Shown: positions 1 to 7,687 of the stretch, piece by piece
Layout of the letters: each line of letters opens with the position of its first letter
Numbering within the stretch: the stretch's first letter is position 1
Assembly: GCA_000697055.1 (NCBI GenBank)
Contig: JNDT01000562.1
Span: 1-23,111 of the forward strand
Direction of reading: 5' to 3'
Origin: Saksenaea vasiformis B4078
Lineage: Eukaryota > Mucoromycota > Mucoromycetes > Mucorales > Saksenaeaceae
Length of the DNA stretch: 23,111 nt
Notes under the pieces: generated by a model
Seen by the model: the letters and a program-made list of their open reading frames with translations, nothing else
The model's database searches: none
Told to the model about the DNA's origin: nothing
Made by a program: the position numbers and the translations under genes

Positions 1-174
1 AAAAAAAAAAAAATTAAGTTTCATATAACGGAATAGACTTATTAGGGACACTCTCCATCACGCGGATTTTATGCAAAACTGTTGAGCATATCCCTATCAT
101 TTAAAACAGTAAAGCCATATGTTGACCATTAATTTTAACAAACTCCACTTCTCCTAAAGATATTCTATCTGACA

Positions 175-639
175 TTGCCATCTACTTTGTGTATTCTGTC
201 ACCCGAGGCATCTTATCTTCTTGAAACGCTCTCAACTTTAAATCCTTCCGACTCCCGGATTCCGCCATTTACAGCACTCCGTCAGCACGAACAGACTGTA
301 TTCCAGAAAGAAAACGGGCGTTTATCTCTAGAAGCCTTTGATTCCGAGGAAGCTGTAGTGTCCCGTTGGAGAATTCGTAACGATTCTCCAGTCAAAACTG
401 CGTCATCTTAAATTCAAACATGATCTTCGTGTGTGCACTCCTCGGCGAACTTGATCAAATCTCATGATGACTACTTGAGACAAACCCATCAGGATGCAAA
501 GATGTAACAGACCGGCATACCAGGTTATGATCTCCGGTGCAGAGTTCCGGTCGATCATCGATGCGGAGATGTTCCGCTTGATTGGAAGATATCTGAAACC
601 ACTAGGATTACTTCATGTAGCCAAAACCCAGCATCAAAA
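175..639 (+). pseudogene. Unidentified coding-like remnant with degenerate first copy of the 268-bp module
   Basis: An open stretch at 175-411 has no ATG start. It is followed, after stops, by a second open stretch from an ATG at 527 to 639. The second piece ends with a G-L-L-H-V-A-K motif directly before a GT donor at 640, and that motif recurs in the next module ending at 907. Around 466-500 a short string reading Y-L-R-Q-T-H-Q-D-A-K resembles the Y-L-H-F-N-T-H-A-D-A string of the next module, so this is probably an older, more decayed copy. No protein family is recognised. It could be the upstream part of the same dead gene as the module pair at 640-1105. Confidence that it was once coding is moderate; nothing supports a function. 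Confidence 0.35.
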
Positions 640-1105
640 GTAGGCTTTCTTTTGTTCAATTACTGCTACGACCTGTTAACATCTTCGTTTAGCTGTTGTT
701 ATTTACACTTTAACACCCATGCGGATGCTTCGATATTTTTCCACAAACATCAAACCTTGTCTTTAGGAGACATGTCAGGTCGAGCCTTCGCAGCGAGGCT
801 CGGGTCTGGAAAGGAAATAAAGTACAGCCAACAAGAGCGGTTCAAAATGATTGTTCGCCATGCGCAGCCGGCGGGACTCCTCCACGTGGCGAAGAAACGT
901 ACCAAAAGTAAGCTTTATTTTGTTCGAGTAACGCTACGATCAGTTAACATCTTCGTTTAGTTGCTGCTACGTGCATTTCAAGTCGCACACTAACGCTTCC
1001 GTCTTTTTTCATAACCGATGCTTGTCCCTTGGGGACATCAGTGTGAGAACTTTCCCGGCGAAATTGGAATCAGGCGAAGACGTATCCTATAGTCAAGTAG
1101 AGTTG
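640..1105 (+). repeat. Tandem 268-bp exon-intron module, two copies (second truncated)
   Basis: Unit 1 spans 640-907 and unit 2 runs from 908 to about 1105. The repeat distance is exactly 268 bp at several landmarks (GTTAAC at 675 and 943; the GT of each putative intron at 640 and 908). Each unit starts with a putative 53-nt intron (640-692 and 908-960, both GT...AG), followed by a coding-like segment. The segments share the pattern C-C-Y-[LV]-H-F-x-[TS]-H-x-x-A-S-[IV]-F-F-H, then L-S-L-G-D, then a basic F-x-A-[RK]-L block and Y-S-Q. Unit 1 also carries E-R-F-K-M-I ending in G-L-L-H-V-A-K. The first junction keeps the frame (2+1 nt), but the second has 1+1 nt, so one base is missing and the frame is broken. 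Unit 2 then runs into a Pro/Thr-rich low-complexity tail. No family is recognised. Confidence 0.6.
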
Positions 1106-1118
1106 CCAACTCCGGCAA

Positions 1119-1195
1119 TAACCCGCACCGCCACCGCCACCCCCACCCCACCCCCATACGGGCCTCCCCCACTCCCGCACCACCCGCGGCACCGT
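1119..1195. repeat. C-rich low-complexity tract
   Basis: A strongly C-biased plus strand reads CCGCCA-type triplets and then C5-A-C4-A-C5 at 1140-1155, with further C runs at 1166-1170 and 1174-1176. On the minus strand these are closely spaced G tracts, a possible G-quadruplex. The open frames crossing it on both strands give only Pro/Thr or Gly/Trp repeats and are not treated as genes. Confidence 0.6.
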
Positions 1196-1645
1196 GGAAA
1201 AGGTACCTATTGTAGCCCGATGGGTAATCAAAAGCCGGTATTCTCAATCGTTTTTTTAGAAAGCAGGAATAGTGCCTGGTCTCATTAAAAGAAGAAATCA
1301 GTAAAAAAAGATCAAAATCGTGGGCGGATGTCCAGAAGTTTTGTAGATATGAGATTGTTTTCCGAATCAAAAGATGACGAATAAATATGCAACGTTTGAG
1401 CGGCCGCCGATGTTCTGAGAAATATGATTGATCGAAATGATCACCGCTGTACGATAGCATAAACGCTTCTAAAGAGGACGCACTCATTTTATTTAGAAGG
1501 GGTCGTTTGAAAGAAATGACGTGTGATGTGCGAACACGCAGCATTTACTAAACTTTCGGACGTTCCGATGAGACACGACCATCCTCCAGTGTAGTAATCT
1601 GTTGTTCGTCCTGACATTCCAGAAACTTCGCATCTAACTTATGGA
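1196..1645. other. No gene recognised between the module remnant and the MULE relic
   Basis: A minus-strand open frame crosses 1038-1544. Its left part is the antisense of the C-rich tract and its right part shows no recognisable domain. I see no further feature here. Confidence 0.4.
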
Positions 1646-1649
1646 GATA

Positions 1650-1674
1650 ATGCCTCCAGGAGGCATTTTTTTTT
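1650..1674 (+). other. Perfect 8-bp hairpin followed by nine T residues
   Basis: The arms ATGCCTCC (1650-1657) and GGAGGCAT (1659-1666) are separated by one base and run into T9 (1666-1674). The shape is that of a bacterial intrinsic terminator, but the context is eukaryotic. It lies just outside the 3' end of the minus-strand MULE coding relic (stop near 1700), so it may belong to the transposon's terminal region. Its function is unknown. Confidence 0.5.
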
Positions 1675-1699
1675 GGTAATGCGTTAGGCTGATCAAGCT

Positions 1700-3190
1700 T
1701 TAGGGCTCCTGATTATGGCAATCATTGGGCTGAAGGTGCCATCGTTGTGGGAAATCAGACATGTCTAAGGGGCGGTTTAGAGGAAGGGTATGTCTACAAA
1801 GGAGGTCGAACACCAAGCGGCACCAGCAGCGACATTCATCGTCAGTTACATCTGTAGGCGGTTGCGAGAGCTGTTCTTGGATGGCCAATAGGGCACGTGC
1901 AGGGACTTCCCCAAGGATGGGAGGAAGTCGCGCATGGTCACCCTCCATGAGCAGAACCTCAACGATGGCGGCTTCTCTGGTGTACGCAAGCTTGCATTCA
2001 TCGTACTAGTCAAATATATACACATGAGTAATCGACAGTATTTTGATGGTGTACCTTTTCCATGTAGTAGCGATGCATTTTCTCGGATGATTGCTCGATA
2101 CTGGTCAAACTGTAGATGTCCTTCTTGGGCACTGCATGCTGGCTTTCGACACGTTGAGTTGTCGTGCAGCCGAAATGCGCAAGCTGGTGGGTGATATAAC
2201 CCGCCCATTTGCTCTTGCATTCCATCCACCTGTATTCAAATTAACGGATTGCAAACCAATACCCAACATACTTGTTCAAATATTGGATAGCAGCTGCAGA
2301 GCCACTTTCGTCACAGGCGGCTTTGACAGCTTTATAGTCGTTGAACGCTGCATCAAACTGTTCAAACGACCCCTTGTTAATCATGGCAGCGAGTGCTTTC
2401 ATGCATCTCTCAAAGTTTTTGCCCTGATTCTTCTTGAAGTAGCCCTTGATATTCGTCATAAAGTTGTTCTTCATATGCCATGTACAGATAAGCTTTGTTG
2501 TATCTGGGAATACAGTGTCCAAGGCATTCTGGAGGGCGGTGCATTGATCGGTGACAGCTACTCCAGGGTTTACACTGTGAAGCACCCAGGTATAAGTTGC
2601 CTCCGTTTCGTCAGGCACGAAGGCTCCAGCAACTAGGAAGGATTGCAGGGTCATGCCTCCGAGATTCCCCATCCCGACGAAGTTGACGAATGGGCATTTT
2701 CATACTATTTGTTTTTAGAATGAGAAAACATCTAACGGAACCAATGCTATCTAGAAATGCGTTATCAGTACCTATTCGTATTGTGCATCGCATCAATGAG
2801 AAGAACGTCAAAGAAAGCATGTGGTTGTTCTAGTATGCTAGGATGACAGAAGAAGACATCCTTCAGTTTGTTCTCAAAAGTAAGAGAATATCTGATATGG
2901 TATCCTTTCTCCACAATCTTTTGCAGTACTGAAGGAACTGATGTGCAAGTTTCATCGGAGGTAATCACAGCTTTCCAGAACGCGGATCTTGCAATGTAAC
3001 TGGAATGTTGTCACCATCGATCTCGGATGCAAGAGCGCGCGATGAGCTTTTTACAGAGGCTCTCGACTTGAGCATTCTAGAACCTAGTTCTTTTTGCTCC
3101 TTTGAGAGTCGGCGGTTTTCATGATACGCGAGGTAGCGCTCAGTGTCATTTTTCAGCAACCTTTGCGGACACGGTTTTTTGAGATTCAAA
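1700..3190 (-). pseudogene. MULE/FAR1-type transposase relic (Mutator-like DNA transposon)
   Basis: Read from high to low coordinates, the pieces follow the order of Mutator-like transposases. An N-terminal C-P...K-N-D...R-R-L-S-K-E-Q segment lies at about 3060-3190. A long helix segment ends in the catalytic-Asp motif L-L-I-D-A-M-H-N-T-N near 2772-2800. Then come G-M-G-N-L-G-G-M...F-V-P-D-E-T-E-A-T-Y-T-W and V-T-D-Q...V-F-P...C-T-W-H at 2500-2672, T-T-T-Q-R-V-E-S near 2150, and a C-terminal SWIM-like C-x-C-W-C-R...C-R-H-T with S-D-F-P-Q-R-W-H-L at about 1730-1870. A likely intron is 2705-2771 (67 nt). Defects include a frame slip near 2980-2990, a one-base frameshift near 2690, an in-frame TAA around 2241, and a break or intron around 1990-2015. 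It cannot encode a full transposase as it stands. Terminal inverted repeats were not identified by eye. Confidence 0.85.
2705..2771 (-). other. Putative spliceosomal intron inside the MULE relic
   Basis: The minus-strand donor GTACTG at 2771 and acceptor ATAG ending at 2705 bracket 67 nt. Joining them restores the family string T-N-S-M-K-M-P directly after the catalytic-Asp motif. One extra base a few codons later shifts into the frame of P-F-V-N-F-V-G-M. This fits an element that once carried an intron and later acquired an indel. Confidence 0.55.
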
Positions 3191-3202
3191 GTTTTCCGTG
3201 TC

Positions 3203-3278
3203 CGTGCACGTAAAACTGTGTCCCGTGCACGTAACAAGAACCCTGTCCGTGAGTGCTCAGACAGCCAAACTGTGTCCC
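3203..3278. repeat. Short direct repeats containing the palindrome CGTGCACG
   Basis: CGTGCACGTAA occurs at 3203-3213 and 3224-3234, 21 bp apart. ACTGTGTCC follows the first copy and recurs near 3268-3276. The 8-bp core CGTGCACG is a perfect palindrome. The patch sits at the N-terminal edge of the minus-strand MULE relic. It may be a sub-terminal transposon repeat or chance. Confidence 0.4.
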
Positions 3279-3438
3279 TTCCCAACTCGCAACCACGTTA
3301 GCGTGGAAAAGTCAATCACAGAGGTGTAATAGATGTATGATCATATCATCAGATTCAGATGTAGCCGATACGCATAGCAATTATTAAAATGACACCTACT
3401 ATCCTTGGAAATAGTTTGTCTTCGCCATACCTGTAACC

Positions 3439-3725
3439 CTAGAGGGTCAGCTGTATCCGACCGAGAAGATTTATTTGGCGCCGCAAAAGAGATGGTTAAG
3501 CAAAATGGGTTCGCTGTTGTCACCACGTTCTATAAAGGTGGTAATTTCCACATCAAGTGCAAACGCGGTGGCTAGTACCGAAACACCCCAGGCTTCGCAT
3601 CTTATGAGCGCCAACGATTTGACACCTCGATGTGATGCGATCGTCCATATTTAATCCGAGCTTCAATGCAAAAAACGGGATCTTGGAAAGTTAACCGCAC
3701 CAAGCCAAAAAATGGCAAAGGATGG
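3439..3725 (+). pseudogene. N-terminal fragment of a second MULE/FAR1-type transposase, opposite strand
   Basis: One plus-strand frame reads S-D-R-E-D-L-F, then A-K-E-M-V-K-Q-N-G-F-A-V-V, then G-G-N-F-H-I-K-C-K-R-G-G, a stop (TAG 3573-3575), Y-R-N, R-Q-R-F-D-T-S-M, a stop (TGA 3633-3635), C-D-R-P-Y-L-I, and G-S-W-K-V-N-R-T-K-P, ending at a TAA. This is the order seen in the FAR1-like zinc-binding N-terminus of fungal MULE transposases. Both stops are single codons with family-like sequence continuing in frame on either side, so it is clearly a decayed coding region. No catalytic domain follows downstream. It points away from the minus-strand relic, so the two are head to head. They could be separate insertions or one element broken by an inversion. 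Confidence 0.8.
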
Positions 3726-5222
3726 TAAGGGCATATCATATCTGTAGATACATTTGGCACGGCCATCTTCCTGTACGCCTTATAATGCATGTCAGTTCCA
3801 ACTTAATTATTGGCAGCCTTTTTAATGTGCTTCCTGCCATAGATATTCTGGATCACTTGGTAATCTGTCACTCATGAATGTCGCAGATGAGTTGCCCTCT
3901 CATCTTTTCCATTCACTTGAGTGATGTGGCAAATGCAGCATGTACTTTTGACGATGTGAGTGAGTAGATACTATTAGCTGTGGATGCTACACGATATATT
4001 TGTTAAGAAAAACAACTTGCGTTATTCTTTGTTTTCTGCCGTTGTCATTCCACAAGGAATGATATACAGAGGACCCGCTCTATCTATACAGCTAATTTTT
4101 CAGGAGCTTTCGGGTCTGGTGTAAATTACAAAGTCTTTGCCATACATCTGCCTTTATAAACGAACTAGGTCGAGTATGTTTATGGTACGTACGGAAAAAC
4201 CTCTGTGATTGCTTCTCATTGAGAAAATACATGCATCCCATATGCGCATATTCCAAGTTCACAGTAAAGCCATTTAGACCGTTCATTAAAAAGTCTGACG
4301 ATTGCTTGCCGTGCCTCGTTTTTTCCTCACTTTCTTCAATTCTATTACTTTACGCTGGGACCCGTATGATCGTGGGCTTCCGATATGCAAGATGCGGTAG
4401 TGATAGACGCAGACCTTGATGTGAACTTGTTGGACCTCCACACAGGTTTTGAGCAACAATTCCGAAGTAATCCCTGAAACCCGCCATCCGACAAATTTTA
4501 TGTCAAACTAGTTAATTGTTACATCAGCTGGAAGCAACGGCACCAGGATCTTTACTGTCTTATTTTTCAATTTAACAGCGTTTATTAGATCTCACGAGAT
4601 TCTGCGAAATCAATCGGGAGCAAGTTGGCATACTGCAGAAAAGTAGAAACTTGAGCCTGTCCAGGGACATAGTGCTCACTCCGACGATATGGCTCCATGC
4701 AAAGATAAAAAGGTTGACTTTCGTTTAAAAAGCGACTGCTGCACTTACAGACAGGCCAGCCATGTTACACTCATTTACTGGAAAGTATTTCTTAATGAGG
4801 ATCATATTCTCATAAAGGAAAATACTGAGATTTTTTTTTCCCGCTAACAGAGATAGCAGCTCCTGGTGATAACGGGGACCCATACCCAGTCCCACGTCGT
4901 GAAGAAAGCTCATTGTGTTCAATTGGTTGAGTTACCTCAGGCAAAGCGGCATGATCAGTACCGCAGGCTTTCTAGATGATTTCTTTTGGAGGGACGCCAC
5001 TGAAGGGTAGCCCTTTTTTGTGAATTTCGCTCGTTGTCTGGTTCCAAACTACGCTATTTTATGCCGTCATTGCCCTCAAGCGTTTCGGGCGGTAAGCGTT
5101 TTTCTTCCTTTCCTCTTGTGTTCCACTGGAAACCCCGATCACAGAAGCCCACAACGCACGTGCAACCTTAAAAGCGTCCATCTTTCCGTTTCCCCTTTTT
5201 TTCTCCCTTCAGTACACGCCAT
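3726..5222. other. Intergenic stretch upstream of the casein kinase gene
   Basis: About 1.5 kb with only short open frames on either strand (for example 4092-4286 and 4725-4922, both minus), none of which I recognise. The last 150 bases (about 5080-5220) become pyrimidine-rich, with tracts of TTTTTCTTCC and CCCCTTTTTTTCTCCC type. This suits a fungal promoter or 5' UTR for the kinase starting at 5223. Confidence 0.45.
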
Positions 5223-6912
5223 ATGACCAGCCATCATCCTCCATTGCCGGCCAGCTCCAACTCCACCATGTCAATGTCGCAAACGTCTACCAACATTGTA
5301 GGTGTTCATTACCGAGTTGGCAAAAAGTTGGGGGAGGGCAGCTTTGGTGTCCTGTACGAAGGTTAGAAAAGAGTGAGTCTTTGTAAATTTTTCTTTGCTG
5401 ACCTGCTTTATATATACAGGTCTCAATCTATTAAACAATCAATCGGTGGCAATCAAGTTTGAACCACGAAAGTCGGACGCACCTCAATTGAGAGATGAAT
5501 ATCGCACATACAAGATCCTGGCCGGTTTACGTAACGTAACATGCTCATTATGCGCGCCCTAGCTACACATTGTCGCGTTGTTCTGAAACTTTCTTTTTTT
5601 TTTCCTCTTTTTTTTTTGTTGTTGTTTCGGTTCGCAGCCGGTGTTCCGAGCGCGTACTATTTCGGACAGGAAGGTTTACACAACATATTGGTGATCGATT
5701 TGCTCGGACCCAGTTTAGAGGATTTATTTGACATGTGCGGACGCAAGTTTTCTGTCAAGACGGTAGCCATGTTAGCCAAACAAATGGTAACTTGTATACA
5801 TCCGAAACCTTGTCATCCCGTTCCTGACATGTTTAAAAAGCTTTACCGTGTCGAAAGTGTCCATGAGCGCAATCTGATTTATCGGGATATCAAACCTGAC
5901 AATTTCTTGATTGGTCGACCTGGATCAAAGTATGCCAACATGGTATTTCTGATTGATTACGGTATGGCGAAGCAGTATCGTGATCCAAAGACGAAACAAC
6001 ATATCCCATACCGTGAACGCAAAAGTTTATCGGGCACTGCAAGATACATGAGTATCAATACCCATTTAGGAAGAGGTAAGAAATTGTACAGGGGTACTCC
6101 GCTCGAATATAACACCATCGATTTTATTCTCAGAGCAATCACGGCGAGATGATCTTGAGTCATTGGGTCATGTCTTTATGTATTTTTTACGTGGATCCCT
6201 TCCTTGGCAAGGGCTTAAAGCCGCCACAAATAAGCAAAAATATGAAAAAATCGGCGAGAAAAAACAATCAACAGCTGTCAAGGATCTGTGCGATGGTTAC
6301 CATGGTAAGCATTCCCTCCTGCACAAGAGATCCACGATATGGACAATGAAAAAAAAAAAAAAATAGAGGAGTTTGGAATTTATCTTCAATACGTACGCAA
6401 GCTGGGTTTCGAAGAGAACCCTGATTATGGGTTTCTGAGAGAACTGTTCAACAAAGTTCTCAAACGTATAGGTGAGTCTGACGATGGTGTCTACGACTGG
6501 ATGCTACTGCACAACGGCAAAGGATGGGAGGTAAAAAAATCTTTTTATCTATTTTATCCCCCTTTGGACTCTCCTAACATGATACACACAGCATCGTTCG
6601 GAAAGTCGCAGTCGCCATATGCGTGAGGAAACAACCCGGGTGACGTTGCAACACAGTATTCAGGCCCGTCGATCCACTCCTCGCCAACAATCCATCAAAC
6701 ATCACACTTCTCAACGACAGACTAAAACCCAGATATCACCACCCCTTCCTCAGGAGGAAGATAAGACAACCCCCACCATGCGAGTACCACCAATCCCTGC
6801 CGGCAACCAAGAAGCACACGCAGTACAAGAAGATGTACCGCATAAGGAACAACAACGTGGCGGATTTTGGCATACACTCGTGGCCCTCGTTTCTTGTGGC
6901 ACACTCAGTTAG
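5223..6912 (+). CDS. Casein kinase 1, fungal Yck/Cki type (7 exons, 429 aa)
   Basis: A Ser/Thr kinase of the CK1 family. Exons: 5223-5361, 5420-5530, 5638-5786, 5841-6075, 6134-6304, 6367-6530, 6592-6912; joined length 1290 nt. Visible motifs: glycine loop G-E-G-S-F-G (37-42), ATP-binding lysine in V-A-I-K (Lys59), catalytic loop Y-R-D-I-K-P-D-N (Asp149), metal-binding D-Y-G (Asp172; the family usually has DFG), CK1 signature [20 protein letters not shown], and G-K-G-W-E closing the kinase domain near 323. A basic, low-complexity tail of about 106 residues ends in a hydrophobic stretch with one Cys. In yeast, Yck1/2 tails carry a CC palmitoylation site that attaches the kinase to the plasma membrane. 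Here a single Cys makes that anchoring uncertain. The ATG at 5223 was chosen because it begins a short Ser/Thr-rich leader typical of the family. All catalytic residues are present, so it is probably functional. Confidence 0.92.
5362..5419 (+). other. Casein kinase intron 1 with a decoy donor
   Basis: The donor that keeps the kinase frame is GTTAGA at 5362, and the acceptor is ACAG ending at 5419. A closer match to the consensus, GTGAGT, lies 11 nt downstream at 5373. Using it would include an in-frame TAG right after Y-E-G at residue 47. Confidence 0.75.
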
Positions 6913-7266
6913 ATTATCCCTTGTTTCCCCCGCAAGCCGTCCTTTTTTTTTTCTCTTTTCTCATGTCCAAGCACAGACGGCTATGATATGTTCACTTTGA
7001 GTTCTCTATTTTGCTTTCATCAACATACAAAGTTTTTTTTTCACTATGTGGGGTAGATTTTAAACATTCCCTTTTTCTCTTTTCAAGCTACAAAAAGTTT
7101 TTAATTGATTACCGATAAAGAAACAAATAACTATTACTAAATCTGCGTCCAATAGTAGGACCATTTTATCGACTGTATCTTCCTTTCTAAAGCCAATTTC
7201 AAAAGTAATTAGAGTTTTCTATGCATCGCGTATGCGAACAATAGTATCTTGCATTTCGTAAATGAA

Positions 7267-7300
7267 GGCGGGGGATCTTTTCTCAATATTGGCGGGGGAT
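7267..7300. repeat. GGCGGGGGAT direct repeat
   Basis: The 10-mer GGCGGGGGAT occurs at 7267-7276 and again at 7291-7300, a spacing of 24 bp, within otherwise AT-rich DNA downstream of the kinase gene. Two GC-rich boxes of this kind could be protein-binding sites; no function can be assigned. Confidence 0.5.
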
Positions 7301-7649
7301 TCACACCGAAATTAAGTATCCGATATGGAGTACACGAGCCGAGCCGAGGTCGGTAAAATGTAAACGGGATGATTAAAATGGCATGTGCTCGTACTGTTTA
7401 TTGAACAGTTTTTTACGCTAATCTATATAAATTTTGCGTCCATGAAAAGTAGTAATTAGATGACGCAAATGGGTATTCAAAATCACGTATATTTATGGGT
7501 GAGTGGTAGGCAACCGCTGTCTCGAAGCATATACTTTTTAATGCTGTGTGTGTTCGCTTTTTTCTTGGAAGTATGGACAATGAGCAAGGTGGCATATCTC
7601 CGTTATGTCTTGGTCTATCATTAGCTCTGTACTCATTGTTGTTGCTCGT

Positions 7650-7687
7650 GGAAACGTATTATCTGACAATCAAACTAATACGTTTCC
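7650..7687. repeat. Perfect 11-bp inverted repeat, 16-bp spacer
   Basis: GGAAACGTATT (7650-7660) and AATACGTTTCC (7677-7687) are exact reverse complements separated by 16 bases. It could form a hairpin or be a dyad binding site or a small transposon end. No coding sequence flanks it. Confidence 0.6.

Noticed and set aside
1038..1544. 168-codon open frame on the minus strand
   Set aside because: Its Gly/Trp-rich end is just the complement of the C-rich tract, and the rest shows no domain.
1650..1674. Bacterial Rho-independent terminator
   Set aside because: The flanking genes have spliceosomal introns, so bacterial termination does not apply; kept only as a structural observation.
2091..2636. 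181-codon open frame on the plus strand
   Set aside because: It is the antisense of the MULE transposase relic; the minus-strand reading has clear family motifs, the plus-strand reading has none.
5020..5226. Open frame whose stop overlaps the kinase ATG (ATGA), like a bacterial coupled gene
   Set aside because: The organism is a fungus; the frame is largely pyrimidine-rich leader, with no recognisable domain.
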